Below are positions 26,242-34,742 of a stretch of 54,164 nucleotides of DNA, one piece after another; the stretch's first letter is position 1; every line of letters starts with the position of its first letter. The notes under the pieces are model-generated. The model ran no database searches. It was not told where the DNA came from and saw only the letters and a program-made list of their open reading frames with translations. The stretch covers positions 1 to 54,164 of the forward strand of contig JAEZCR010000131.1 of the NCBI GenBank assembly GCA_023433465.1, written 5' to 3'. The position numbers and the translations under genes were made by a program. The stretch is from Pseudomonadota bacterium. GTDB taxonomy: Bacteria; Pseudomonadota; Gammaproteobacteria; Steroidobacterales; Steroidobacteraceae.

Positions 26242-26631
26242 ATGGCACACAATGACCAAGGAATTCTTGTGCAGCCAAAAGCTTCACTAACGCCGCTCGG
26301 CGCCCCTGTCGCGGAACTGCCCGTGCGCGACGTCGAGCGCGCGCAGAACCATTATCGGGACGCGCTCGGATTCGAAATCGGATGGATGTATCCGGGAAAT
26401 GAAATCGGCTCGGTGCATCGCGCGCCCGCGGTGATCTTCTTCCGCAAGCGTAACGGACCCTTCGAACCGACGGTGCACTGGATATTCGCGCAACACGTCG
26501 ATGCCACGTTTGCGGAATTGCAGGCTTCGGGCGCGAACATCGTCGAGCCGCTGGAGAAGAAGCCCTGGGGTCTCACGCAGTTCACCGTCGAGGATCTCGA
26601 CGGCCATCGCTTTCATTTCTATCGCGACTGA
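26242..26631 (+). CDS. VOC-family (glyoxalase/bleomycin-resistance fold) protein
   Basis: 129 residues with one beta-alpha-beta-beta-beta pair: PVAELPVRDVERAQNHYRDALGFEI, then WIFAQHVDATFAELQASGANIVEPLE and TVEDLDGHRFHFY. Glu/His residues at the usual metal-ligand positions are partly present. Superfamily members include glyoxalases, dioxygenases and resistance proteins; the specific reaction is not evident. Located in a run of detoxification-type genes. Confidence 0.85.
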   Translation: MAHNDQGILVQPKASLTPLGAPVAELPVRDVERAQNHYRDALGFEIGWMYPGNEIGSVHRAPAVIFFRKRNGPFEPTVHWIFAQHVDATFAELQASGANIVEPLEKKPWGLTQFTVEDLDGHRFHFYRD

Positions 26632-26757
26632 GTCGCTCGCGCGCGAGACATTGTGCGGAAAAGCCGGACACTGAGTTCGGCGAATCGGCCTTGTTCGCGG
26701 GCGCCGAAATGAAGATGCTCGCCGGCCTCCCGGAAGTCAGTCAGGTGGCGAACACGC

Positions 26758-27522
26758 ATGCCGATCCAGTACGTAAGCGTCGAAGAAGCCATCTCCCGTG
26801 ACGGCCTGCGCATGGTCGTCGTCGGCAGCGTGCCGAGCCCCTGGGGCGAAGCGGCCAAGGGCATTTTCCACCTGAAGAAGCTCGACTGGGTGGGCGTGCG
26901 CCTCGTCTATGACAACGACGCGCTCAGGAAGTGGACCAACGGCGAGCTCAGCGGTCCGGTCGTTTTCCACGAGAAGGAGCATCCTCGCGTCGGTTGGGCC
27001 GAGATCCTGCTGCTCGCGGAGCGGCTCGCGCCCGAGCCCGCGCTGCTGCCGGCGGACCCGCTGGAGAAGTCGCGCGTGGTCACGTCGTGTGATCTGTTCT
27101 GCAACGTGAACGGGCTTGGCTGGGTGCGGCGGCTGCAACAGGTCCACGCGGGCCTGAATGGCCAGGGCGGTTTCCCCACGCGCATCGCCGGCTACCTGGG
27201 AAAGAAATATGGCTACACGCCCGAAGCGGGAACGGCCGCGGGCGGGCGCGTGCGCGAGTTGTTAGGCCGGTTCGCGGGCGAGCTGCGGGCGTCGCGTGGC
27301 CCGTATTACCTCGGTGATCGTCTGACCGCGCTCGACATCTACAGCGCGACGTTCATGGGACTGTTCCGGCCGCTGCCCGATGCGCTGTGCCGCATCGACC
27401 CGTCGATTCGCGGCGCGCTCGAGACCCTCGACGACGAGACCCGCGCCGCGCTCGATCCGGTGCTGCTCGAACACCGCGACATGATGTACGACGCGCATCT
27501 CGAAACCCCGCTCTGCCTGTAG
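26758..27522 (+). CDS. Glutathione S-transferase-like protein
   Basis: 254 residues. An N-terminal thioredoxin-like region (MVVVGSVPSPWGEAAKGIFHLKKL) is followed by a helical GST C-terminal domain with YLGDRLTALDIYSATFMGLF, a good match to the GST_C core. The N-terminal half departs from the standard GST motif (SGPVVFHEKEHPRVGWAEI replaces the usual ExxAI segment). Function probably detoxification or a structural GST relative. Convergent with the LysR regulator gene (5-nt gap). The preceding 126 nt hold no recognisable gene. Confidence 0.78.
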   Translation: MPIQYVSVEEAISRDGLRMVVVGSVPSPWGEAAKGIFHLKKLDWVGVRLVYDNDALRKWTNGELSGPVVFHEKEHPRVGWAEILLLAERLAPEPALLPADPLEKSRVVTSCDLFCNVNGLGWVRRLQQVHAGLNGQGGFPTRIAGYLGKKYGYTPEAGTAAGGRVRELLGRFAGELRASRGPYYLGDRLTALDIYSATFMGLFRPLPDALCRIDPSIRGALETLDDETRAALDPVLLEHRDMMYDAHLETPLCL

Positions 27523-27527
27523 CCGGA

Positions 27528-28433
27528 TCACGCGGCCGCGCGCGCCTCCTCGAGCGCCCAGTCGACGAAGGTGCGCACCACGGGCCGCCGGAAATGCGCG
27601 GGCGGCGCCATCAGGAAGTAGCTCCAGGGCGCGAGCCACGATTCCTGGGTCACGCGCACGAGCTGGCCGCGCGCCAATAGCGGCGCGACGTGCGGCGCGC
27701 GCCCGATCGCGATGCCGAGCCCCGCGACGGCCGCGCCGATCAGCACGATGGAATCGCTGAACTGCGGGCCGCGGCCGACAGCCGCGGTGGACAGCCCCGC
27801 GCGCTCGAACCAGCCACGCCACCCGAGCCAGGGCTGCTCCGGATTCGCGTCGATGTCATGCAGAAGTGGATAGTCCGCGAGCGCCGCGAGCGTGTCGGGA
27901 ATGCGTCCTCCGCGAAACAGCTGGGGGCTCGCGACCGGGAACAGCTCCTCCTGGCACAGGAGCTCGCCCTGCAGCCCGCGCCCGGGCGCGGGCGCGAAGC
28001 GGATCGCGAGGTCGATCGCGTCGCGCCGGAAATCCATGATCCGCCGCGACGTGCGCATCACGACGTCTATGCGCGGCGCGCGTTCGCGGAAGCGGTGCAG
28101 GCGCGGCAGCAGCCAGCCGTTCGCGAACGCGGCCAGCGTCGTGAGCGTCAGCACGCCGTCGGCGCGCTTGGCGCGCACGCGGGCGGTCGATTCGCCCAGC
28201 AGGTCGAAGCCGGCCGACAGCTCCGGTAGATAGTCACGTCCCTGGTCCGTCAACGTGAGACCGCGCGCGAGCCGCTCGAAGAGCCGCGTGTCGAGGTATT
28301 CCTCGAGCCGCCGCACCTGCTGGCTCACCGCCGCCGGCGACACGCGCAGTTCCGCCGCGGCCGCCACGAAGCTGCCGAGCCGGGCCGAAGCTTCGAAAGA
28401 ACGCAGTGCATTGAGGGGAGGGAGTCGTCTCAT
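27528..28433 (-). CDS. LysR-family transcriptional regulator (GcvA-like)
   Basis: 301 residues: N-terminal winged helix-turn-helix (LPPLNALRSFEASARLGSFVAAAAELRVSPAAVSQQVRRLEEYL) and a C-terminal effector-binding domain (about 90-295) in the GcvA-like subgroup, with IDLAIRFAPAPGRGL. It is divergent from the glutathione S-transferase gene at 28537 with a 103-nt gap, the classical arrangement for LysR control of an adjacent target. I did not find an unambiguous T-N11-A site. Confidence 0.93.
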   Translation of the reverse strand: MRRLPPLNALRSFEASARLGSFVAAAAELRVSPAAVSQQVRRLEEYLDTRLFERLARGLTLTDQGRDYLPELSAGFDLLGESTARVRAKRADGVLTLTTLAAFANGWLLPRLHRFRERAPRIDVVMRTSRRIMDFRRDAIDLAIRFAPAPGRGLQGELLCQEELFPVASPQLFRGGRIPDTLAALADYPLLHDIDANPEQPWLGWRGWFERAGLSTAAVGRGPQFSDSIVLIGAAVAGLGIAIGRAPHVAPLLARGQLVRVTQESWLAPWSYFLMAPPAHFRRPVVRTFVDWALEEARAAA

Positions 28434-28536
28434 GGCCAGGACAAGAATAACTTGGCCTCAGCGAAAAACCTTGGTTCTCGCGCTGGCGCCGGCCGCGCCC
28501 GATACTCCCGGTCAAACGAACTCGAAGGAATCCGCG

Positions 28537-29145
28537 ATGCACCTGTTCGACTATCTCGACTCCGGGAACGGCTACAAGGTCCGGTTGCTGCTCGCGCAGC
28601 TCGGCCAGAAATACCGGTGGACCGAACTCGACATCGACAAGGGTGAAACGCGGACCGCGGAATTCCTCAAGCGCAATCCGAACGGGCGTATCCCGACGCT
28701 CGAGCTCGACGACGGCGTGAACCTGTTCGAGTCCAACGCCATCATGTGGTATCTCGCGGAAGGTTCCCGTTTCGTGCCGGCCACGCAGCTCGGGCGCGCG
28801 CAGGTCCTGCAGTGGATGTTCTTCGAGCAATACAGCCACGAGCCGTACGTCGCGACGCCGCGCTACATCGTGCGTCATCTCCCGCCGGATCACCCGCGGC
28901 GCGCCGAACTTCCCGAGCGGCTCGCCAAGGGACGCGCCGCGCTCGCGGTGATGGAATCACACCTTTCGAAGAATGAATACTTCGTCAACGGCCGTTACAG
29001 CATCGCCGACATCGCGCTCTACGCCTACACTCACACGGCCGAAGACGGAGGCCACGATCTGAAGCCCTATCCGAAGTTGCGCGAGTGGTTAGCACGCGTC
29101 GCCGCGCAGCCGAACTACGTCCCGCTGCTTTCCAGGCCATCATGA
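28537..29145 (+). CDS. Glutathione S-transferase
   Basis: 202 residues. Thioredoxin-like domain (MHLFDYLDSGNGYKVRLLLA; NPNGRIPTLELDDGVNLFES with the glutathione-binding ESNAI) and helical C-terminal domain with YFVNGRYSIADIALYAY. Conjugates glutathione to electrophiles in the cytoplasm. Ribosome-binding site AAGGA 8 nt before ATG supports this start. Its stop overlaps the next gene (ATGA), so the two are coupled; likely controlled by the divergent LysR regulator. Confidence 0.92.
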   Translation: MHLFDYLDSGNGYKVRLLLAQLGQKYRWTELDIDKGETRTAEFLKRNPNGRIPTLELDDGVNLFESNAIMWYLAEGSRFVPATQLGRAQVLQWMFFEQYSHEPYVATPRYIVRHLPPDHPRRAELPERLAKGRAALAVMESHLSKNEYFVNGRYSIADIALYAYTHTAEDGGHDLKPYPKLREWLARVAAQPNYVPLLSRPS

Positions 29146-29483
29146 TCGAGCCGCCGTATTACGCAGTCATCTTCACCTCGCAGCGCACACCGGTGGACGA
29201 GGGATACGAGGCCATGTCCGGTAAGATGATGGAGCTCGCGGCCCGGCAACCGGGGTTTCTCGGGGTCGAGAGCGCGCGCGACGCGACCGGCCACGGCATC
29301 ACGGTCTCGTACTGGACCACGCTCGAGGCCATCGCGAACTGGCGCAATCACGTCGAGCACCGCGTGGCGCAGGCGACCGGCAAGAAGAAGTGGTACGCGC
29401 ACTATGAAACCCGGATTGCCCGGGTCGAGCGCAGCTACGGGTTCTCGTCGCCACATCGCGACGTCGAGCGTCAGCCGACGTAA
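29142..29483 (+). CDS. ABM-fold protein (antibiotic biosynthesis monooxygenase family)
   Basis: 113 residues in a dimeric alpha/beta ferredoxin-like pattern: PPYYAVIFTSQRTPVDEGYE, AARQPGFLGVESARD, GITVSYWTTLEAIANWRNH and a C-terminal HYETRIARVER. Matches the ABM family of small cofactor-free oxygenases and stress proteins; substrate unknown. The ATG at 29142 overlaps the stop of the preceding glutathione S-transferase gene by 4 nt, so the two probably act on related compounds. Confidence 0.87.
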   Translation: MIEPPYYAVIFTSQRTPVDEGYEAMSGKMMELAARQPGFLGVESARDATGHGITVSYWTTLEAIANWRNHVEHRVAQATGKKKWYAHYETRIARVERSYGFSSPHRDVERQPT

Positions 29484-29564
29484 AGAATCACTTTTCGTTG
29501 TCGCATATCGCCGAACGCGGCTAGTCTTGCGGGTCCCTTCGATGACCGGGGCCCGAGGACTCAC

Positions 29565-30023
29565 ATGCGCAAATTCCTTTCGTTGAGCCAGGCACAGCCC
29601 TTCTCCGATCTCGCGCTGCTGTTGCTGCGCTTGTTCGTCGGGCTGTTCCTGATCTGGGGCGTGTGGGACAACATCACGAGCCCCGAGCGCATGCAGGAGT
29701 TCGTCGGGTTTCTCGAAAAACATGGATTTCCGAGTCCGCGCATCCTCGCGCCGCTGTCGGTTTATGCGCAGTTCGCCATCGGCGTCGCTTTCGTGCTCGG
29801 CCTGCTCACGCGTTGGGCCGGGGTTCTGTGCGCCATCAATTTCGTCGTCGCGATCGTGATGGTCGATCACCTGGGTGGCATGCGCGGCGTATTCCCCTCC
29901 GGATGCCTGGTCGTGATCGGTCTGTACCTGGCGACACATGGGGCGGGCCGCTACTCCATCGACGCAGCGATCGGCGCCAATGAAGCTCCGCGCACGACGG
30001 GTGGCGTGCGCCTGATGAAATAG
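29565..30023 (+). CDS. DoxX-family membrane protein
   Basis: 152 residues with four transmembrane helices; contains LLLLRLFVGLFLIWGVWDNI and the family block SVYAQFAIGVAFVLGLLTRWAG. DoxX relatives belong to quinol-oxidase-related or redox-protective membrane proteins; role in most bacteria unclear. Followed after 2 nt by the CYTH gene, so probably cotranscribed. Confidence 0.87.
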   Translation: MRKFLSLSQAQPFSDLALLLLRLFVGLFLIWGVWDNITSPERMQEFVGFLEKHGFPSPRILAPLSVYAQFAIGVAFVLGLLTRWAGVLCAINFVVAIVMVDHLGGMRGVFPSGCLVVIGLYLATHGAGRYSIDAAIGANEAPRTTGGVRLMK

Positions 30024-30025
30024 GC

Positions 30026-30547
30026 ATGGCGCGAAACATCGAGATAAAGGCGCGCATCGAGAACGTTGCCGCATTGACACCGATCGTTGCCGCGCTCGCA
30101 ACGGAAGGTCCGATCGAAATCGCGCAGGACGATACCTTTTTCGCATGTGACGCAGGCCGACTGAAGTTGCGCGCGTTCTCGAACGATTCCGGTGAGCTGA
30201 TTTTTTATCAGCGAGTGAACCAAGCCGGGCCGAAGGAGTCGTTCTACGTACGATCACCCACTTCATCACCCGAGACACTTCGTGAATCGCTTTCGCTGGC
30301 CTACGGACAAATCGGTCGCATCCGCAAGTACCGCACTCTCTTCCTGGTTGGACGTACCCGCGTTCACCTGGACCGCGTCGAAGGCCTTGGCCATTTTCTC
30401 GAGCTCGAGGTCATGCTGGTGGGCGACGAATCAGCCGAGCAAGGCATTCGTGAAGCGGGTGAACTCATGGATCAGCTCGGAATTCAGCCCGAACAGCTCA
30501 TCGAAGGCGCATACCTCGACCTGATGCTGGCCCAGCAACGGGCCTAG
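30026..30547 (+). CDS. CYTH-domain protein (class IV adenylate cyclase/thiamine triphosphatase-like)
   Basis: 173 residues forming one CYTH triphosphate tunnel. The N-terminal signature reads NIEIKAR where the canonical family has ExExK, so the first Glu is replaced by Asn, a common bacterial variant. Later KLRAF, RIRKYRTLF, RVHLDRVEGLGHFLELEV supply the basic and acidic residues of the tunnel. Likely hydrolyses a triphosphate compound or makes cAMP; which cannot be told from sequence. ATG begins 2 nt after the DoxX stop. Confidence 0.87.
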   Translation: MARNIEIKARIENVAALTPIVAALATEGPIEIAQDDTFFACDAGRLKLRAFSNDSGELIFYQRVNQAGPKESFYVRSPTSSPETLRESLSLAYGQIGRIRKYRTLFLVGRTRVHLDRVEGLGHFLELEVMLVGDESAEQGIREAGELMDQLGIQPEQLIEGAYLDLMLAQQRA

Positions 30548-30646
30548 TCTTTTCCCGCCGGATCGGCGGAAAATGCTCCGATGTCGCCACCTGGGAACAG
30601 GTGCGTGTGTGAACGGTCTTTTCGGGATCGGTCACGGGAGCAATCG

Positions 30647-31693
30647 ATGAAATCGCCGATCCTGGGTCTCGCAGTCTCCACCTTGGCCTTCGCGGGGAGT
30701 TCCATCTATCTGTGGACTCAACTCGCGGAACAACGCGCCCGCGCCGATGAAGTCACCGAGCTCACGCGCCGGCTGAACGCGCGCATCGCGGAGCTCGAAA
30801 CGGCCCGCGACCGGGTCGAGCAATTGCGCCTCGCGAGCGCCCCCGCGCCCGGGGCGAATGGCGCATCTCCGCAGATCGCGACCGACGTGGCCAAGGTTCC
30901 GGTCGAGTCGAACGAAGGACCGGCGGTCACGGCCGCGAGCTCGCAATTCTTTCGTCCGGAGCGCAGCGCGAACCATCAGAAAATGATGCGGACGCAGATT
31001 CGCGCGCACAACCGTCGCATCTACAGCGATCTCGCGGACCAACTCGGGCTCAGCCAGGAAGACGCCTCGCGCCTGATCGACCTCATCACCGATCAGCAGG
31101 TCGCGAACAACACGCGCTCCTTCGAATCGCAGCCGGTGAGCCCCGCCGACATGCGGCAGCAGTGGGAGCAGATGCAGCGCGAGAACCAGAGGCAGATCGC
31201 CGAGTTGCTCGGCCCCCAGAAGGCCGAGGAGTTTCGCAAGTACCAGGAGTCGATGCCCGCGCGCGGCGAAGTCGAGATGATCGCGCGCCAGCTGGAAGGG
31301 TCCGACGCGCCGCCGCTCAAGGACGAACAACGCAAACGTCTCATCGCGGCGATTTCCGAGGAGCGCGGTCGCGTGCCCATGCCGCAGTTCGACACCGACT
31401 CGGACCCGGCGAGCTACTCCAAGCTGGCCAACGACTGGCAGACGGACTACGAGCAGCGCGTCAGCGCGCAGATGCGCGCGGTCCTCGACGACGCTCAATA
31501 CAACGCGTATTCCGAGTACCAGCAGTGGCAACGTGAAATGCGCGAGCAATTCGCGGTTACGCGCGGCGTGAGCCGGCTGCCGCCGGTTGCGCCGCCGCGC
31601 GGCAACGTGGTCTACGCGTCGCCGGACGCGGTGTCGTTCGCCGTCGCCACACCTGTCCCGGCGCCGCCGCCGGAACCCGAAAAGAAGCCCTGA
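30647..31693 (+). CDS. Membrane-anchored coiled-coil hypothetical protein
   Basis: 348 residues. One N-terminal membrane helix (GLAVSTLAFAGSSIYLWTQL), a coiled coil immediately after (about 25-65, ARADEVTELTRRLNARIAEL), a low-complexity linker, then a long helical region (about 110-290) rich in Gln/Glu/Arg with repeated segments QREN, EEFRKYQESM and NAYSEYQQW, and a Pro-rich tail. No catalytic motif. Likely periplasmic; role unknown. The ATG at 30647 has GGGAG upstream; an open frame extends 22 codons earlier without support. Confidence 0.75.
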   Translation: MKSPILGLAVSTLAFAGSSIYLWTQLAEQRARADEVTELTRRLNARIAELETARDRVEQLRLASAPAPGANGASPQIATDVAKVPVESNEGPAVTAASSQFFRPERSANHQKMMRTQIRAHNRRIYSDLADQLGLSQEDASRLIDLITDQQVANNTRSFESQPVSPADMRQQWEQMQRENQRQIAELLGPQKAEEFRKYQESMPARGEVEMIARQLEGSDAPPLKDEQRKRLIAAISEERGRVPMPQFDTDSDPASYSKLANDWQTDYEQRVSAQMRAVLDDAQYNAYSEYQQWQREMREQFAVTRGVSRLPPVAPPRGNVVYASPDAVSFAVATPVPAPPPEPEKKP

Positions 31694-31696
31694 GCC

Positions 31697-32098
31697 GTGT
31701 CCGCATCCGACGAACAGGCAATTCGCGAGCTGGTTGCGAGCTGGATGTCGGCGACACGCCGGGGCGACGTCGCGGCCGTGCTCAATTTGATGACGGATGA
31801 CGTGGTGTTCCTCGTCGCGGGCCAGCCCCCTTTCGGAAAACGCGAATTCGCCGCGGCGATGCGACCGCCGGCCGGAGGCGAGTCGCGGCCCCAGATCGAC
31901 GGGCACAACGACATCGAGGAGATCGTGGTGTCGGGAGATCTCGCCTATCTACGGACGAAACTCACCGTCGAGATCACGCCTGCCGGCAGCGCCGAATCGA
32001 CGAAGCGCGCGGGCAATACGTTGACCATACTGCGACGCGAGAACGGCCGATGGCTCCTCGCGCGCGATGCCAATCTGCTGGCGCCCATGAAAGCCTGA
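31697..32098 (+). CDS. SgcJ/EcaC-type NTF2-like protein (DUF4440-like)
   Basis: 133 residues, GTG start 3 nt after the preceding stop. A cone-shaped NTF2-like fold: DEQAIRELVASWMSATRRGDVAAVLNLMTDDVVFLV, IEEIVVSGDLAYLRTKLTVE and NTLTILRRENGRWLLARDANLL. Members bind small molecules or act as isomerases or hydrolases; function here is unknown. Belongs to the plus-strand run that continues into the GFA gene. Confidence 0.88.
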   Translation: MSASDEQAIRELVASWMSATRRGDVAAVLNLMTDDVVFLVAGQPPFGKREFAAAMRPPAGGESRPQIDGHNDIEEIVVSGDLAYLRTKLTVEITPAGSAESTKRAGNTLTILRRENGRWLLARDANLLAPMKA

Positions 32099-32130
32099 AA
32101 CAAGAATCTGAAACGAGGAGGGAGAACCGG

Positions 32131-32478
32131 ATGAAACACAAGGCCAGCTGTCATTGCGGCAAGGTCGGAATCGAATTCGAAGGTGAGATCACCAACGCGT
32201 TGTCGTGCAACTGCTCGATCTGTCAGCGCAAGGGATCGCTGCTGATGTTCGTTCCGCGCGACCAGGCGACCGTGCACGGTTCTGATGACGACTTCACGAC
32301 CTACACCTTCAACAAACACGTCATCAAGCATCGCTTCTGCAAGGTGTGCGGCGTGCAGCCCTTCGGCGAAGGGGTCGACCCCAAGGGCAACAAGGTGGCC
32401 GCGGTCAACATCCGTTGCATCGATGGGCTCGACCTTTCGAAGATACCCGTGCATCACTACGACGGCCGGTCGGTCTAG
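32131..32478 (+). CDS. GFA-family (glutathione-dependent formaldehyde-activating) zinc protein, copy 1
   Basis: 115 residues with the zinc-binding Cys set of the family: CHCGK (about 8-12), CNCSIC (about 28-33) and FCKVCGVQPF (about 75-84). It resembles Gfa and centromere protein V-like proteins. Very strong ribosome-binding site (AGGAGGGAG) supports ATG 32131. Formaldehyde-glutathione activity is known only for a few members, so the name is a family label. A paralog lies at 33983. Confidence 0.9.
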   Translation: MKHKASCHCGKVGIEFEGEITNALSCNCSICQRKGSLLMFVPRDQATVHGSDDDFTTYTFNKHVIKHRFCKVCGVQPFGEGVDPKGNKVAAVNIRCIDGLDLSKIPVHHYDGRSV

Positions 32479-32853
32479 TTGGATCGACGCTTCTACATCT
32501 GCGCCGGCATCGCCGGCTTCGTGGGCGTGGCGCTCGGCGCCTTCGGAGCGCACGGCCTGAAATCGCGGCTCGAACCGGATCTGTTGGCCGTCTTCGAGAC
32601 CGGCGTGCGCTACCAGATGTACCACGTGCTGGCGTTGTGCGCGGCCGCGTGGGGTTGGGCACGCTGGCCGGGGCGGTGGTTCGCGCTCGCGGGATGGGCG
32701 TTCATCGCCGGGATCGTGATCTTCTCGGGCAGCCTGTACCTGCTCGCGGTGACGGGCCAGCGGTGGTTAGGGGCGATCACGCCACTCGGTGGCGTGGCGT
32801 TCATCGCCGGCTGGGCGGCGCTGGCGTGGGGTTCGTATCGCGCGAATCGCTAG
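32479..32853 (+). CDS. DUF423 small membrane protein (YgdD-like)
   Basis: 124 residues, TTG start immediately after the GFA stop (TAGTTG). Four helices; family blocks VALGAFGAHGL, GVRYQMYHVLAL and FSGSLYLLAVTG define DUF423. Inner-membrane protein of unknown role. Confidence 0.9.
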   Translation: MDRRFYICAGIAGFVGVALGAFGAHGLKSRLEPDLLAVFETGVRYQMYHVLALCAAAWGWARWPGRWFALAGWAFIAGIVIFSGSLYLLAVTGQRWLGAITPLGGVAFIAGWAALAWGSYRANR

Positions 32854-32945
32854 TATCGCTGCCGCGTGGAAACCGGATCTGTCCGCCAGTTTTCCGACAG
32901 GTGTACGTCGATTCGTCGGGAGGCTTCGATTACCGTTGCTCCACC

Positions 32946-33569
32946 ATGATGTTCTACGACTATTACTCGGACGTTCCCGCGCAGGCACAGGATGAATTCA
33001 TCAGGCGCCAGGAACTGGGCCGCCTCGTGACCGCGAGCGCCGAAGGTCAGCCGCACATCGGCCTCTATCCATTCGTACTCACGGGCAGCGCGATCGAGAT
33101 GCATCTGCACCGCTCGGACGAGCAGCTCGCCGACCTGCGCGCGAATCCCCGCTGCGCGTTCGAGGTGGACGAGATCCACGGATCGATCCCGTCGCATTGG
33201 GTGCACGAGAAGAGCGCGATGTTCGCGACCGCGTTCCACCGCGTCGTGATTTTCGAGTGCGAGGCGGACGTTTCGGAGGATCTCGACGTCCTGGCCGGGC
33301 AGCAGCAACGACTCATGCGGCAGTACCAGCCCGAGGGCGGCTACCAGGAAGTCAGCGGCGGTGATGCGATGTATCGCGGACCGCTCGGCACCATCGCCGC
33401 GCTGACGCTCACGGTTCGCGCCCGCAAGGTGAAATGGAAGCTCGCGCAGAATCGCGACCGCGCGCGACGCGAGAAAGTCATCGCCGAGCTGCGCAAGCGC
33501 GGGCGTCCCGCGGACGCCGGCGCGGCCGATGCGCTGCAGTGGGCGCTCGATTACGAGGCGTCGAAGTAG
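32946..33569 (+). CDS. FMN-binding split-barrel protein (PaiB/pyridoxamine 5'-phosphate oxidase-like)
   Basis: 207 residues. N-terminal split barrel with RQELGRLVTASAEGQPHIGLYPF and LTGSAIEMHLHRSDEQLADLRANP, the flavin-binding pattern of PaiB-type and related PNPOx-fold proteins, then a helical C-terminus ending WALDYEASK. Annotated relatives are called FMN-binding negative transcriptional regulators, but DNA binding is not evident here. Start MMFYDYY chosen by similarity; the 92-nt gap before it holds no other gene. Confidence 0.82.
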   Translation: MMFYDYYSDVPAQAQDEFIRRQELGRLVTASAEGQPHIGLYPFVLTGSAIEMHLHRSDEQLADLRANPRCAFEVDEIHGSIPSHWVHEKSAMFATAFHRVVIFECEADVSEDLDVLAGQQQRLMRQYQPEGGYQEVSGGDAMYRGPLGTIAALTLTVRARKVKWKLAQNRDRARREKVIAELRKRGRPADAGAADALQWALDYEASK

Positions 33570-33581
33570 CACACTCGGGAA

Positions 33582-33986
33582 GTGCCGGGGTACCGCGCCA
33601 TCGCCGTGTGGATGCTGATCATGCTCGCCGAAAGCGGGCATGGCGCCATTCGCGAGATATTCATCGCGCCCGTGATCGGCGCTCTGCCGGCGCGGCAAAT
33701 CGGGGTATTCATCGGCTGCGGCATCGTCTTCGCGATCTCGTGGCTCACGGCCCGATGGATGGGCGCACGAACCCGGCGGGCGCAATGGCGCGTGGGCATC
33801 CTGTGGGTGGTGCTGACGCTCGGCTTCGAGATCGTCCTGGGTCGCATGCTGGGCCTGAGTTGGGCGCGCATTCTTTCGGATTACAATCTCGCGCGTGGCG
33901 GGCTGATGCTCATCGGGCTCGCATTCCTGTTCGCGGCGCCGAGGCTCGCCTGGGCGCTGCGCTTCGGCACGAAGGACGCACGATGA
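33582..33986 (+). CDS. Hypothetical membrane protein
   Basis: 134 residues with four transmembrane segments (about 5-22, 38-58, 68-88, 108-126), GTG start 12 nt after the preceding stop. Contains IREIFIAPVIGALPARQIGV and FEIVLGRMLGLSW. No motif of known function. Its stop overlaps the next ATG (ATGA at 33983-33986), so it is coupled to the second GFA gene. Confidence 0.75.
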   Translation: MPGYRAIAVWMLIMLAESGHGAIREIFIAPVIGALPARQIGVFIGCGIVFAISWLTARWMGARTRRAQWRVGILWVVLTLGFEIVLGRMLGLSWARILSDYNLARGGLMLIGLAFLFAAPRLAWALRFGTKDAR

Positions 33987-34369
33987 TCACTCACTCCGGC
34001 GGTTGCCACTGCGGCCGCGTCCGCTTCGAAGTAGACGCGCCCGCCGAGCTCGTCATCGACGAATGCAACTGCTCGATGTGCAGCCGCACGGCCTATCTCC
34101 ACCTCATCGTGCCGGCCGGGCGCTTCAGGATCGTCAAGGGACGGGACGCACTGACCACCTACACGTTCAACACGGGCATCGCGCAGCACATGTTCTGCGC
34201 GACCTGCGGCGTGAAGCCCTTCTACGTGCCGCGTTCGCATCCCGACGGTTTCAGCGTCAACGCGCGCTGCATCGATTCGCCGACGATCGCTCACATGAAG
34301 ATCAATGCCGTCGATGGCCGGAACTGGGAGAAGCACTATCCGCAGGGCCGCGGGGAGTTCACCGCATGA
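33983..34369 (+). CDS. GFA-family zinc protein, copy 2
   Basis: 128 residues, same family as the protein at 32131: CHCGR (about 8-12), CNCSMC (about 31-36), FCATCGVKPFYVPRS (about 71-85), and the shared core TTYTFN. Overlaps the upstream membrane-protein gene by 4 nt. Two copies within 2 kb suggest duplication or a functional pair; the rest of the two proteins differs considerably. Confidence 0.9.
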   Translation: MITHSGGCHCGRVRFEVDAPAELVIDECNCSMCSRTAYLHLIVPAGRFRIVKGRDALTTYTFNTGIAQHMFCATCGVKPFYVPRSHPDGFSVNARCIDSPTIAHMKINAVDGRNWEKHYPQGRGEFTA

Positions 34370-34385
34370 GCCGGGAGATCCTGGC

Positions 34386-34742
34386 ATGAGCCGCTTCGCC
34401 GACAATATCCGGCCGTACGTCGACGCGGAGCTGCGCGCCGCCGAAGCTGGCGGGCCCGACGCGTTCGCGCACCTCGAGCGCGCGCACGTGCTCGGCCAGG
34501 AGTCGACGCGCGAGCACGTGCGGGTTCATTGGCGCATGTTGCGCTGGGGATGGGCGCGGCGTGACGCGCGCGAGGTGCTCGGCCAGGTGTTCAGGCTCAT
34601 CGGCGCGGCCACCAAGACCTTCGTCGGTCTCGTGCCGGGCGGGAACACCGGCGGCGCGAACGTGAATCCGTTCAAGCCGATGCCGGTGGATCCGGAGCTC
34701 GCGGCCATCATCCGCAAGGCGCGCGACCGCGCGCCGGACTAG
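34386..34742 (+). CDS. DUF3703 protein
   Basis: 118 residues with the DUF3703 core: ELRAAEAGGPDAFAHLERAHVLGQ and HVRVHWRMLRWGWARRDAREVLGQVFRL, then FVGLVPGGNTGGANVNPFKPM. Soluble, helical; function unknown. The ATG at 34386 is taken over an in-frame upstream ATG. Convergent stop codons with gloB directly adjoin (34742/34743). Confidence 0.85.
   Translation: MSRFADNIRPYVDAELRAAEAGGPDAFAHLERAHVLGQESTREHVRVHWRMLRWGWARRDAREVLGQVFRLIGAATKTFVGLVPGGNTGGANVNPFKPMPVDPELAAIIRKARDRAPD

Noticed and set aside
26632..26757. Possible small RNA or gene between the VOC and GST-like genes
   Set aside because: No open frame with a ribosome-binding site and no stem-T-run; only the short palindrome CTCGCGCGCGAG, common in high-GC DNA.
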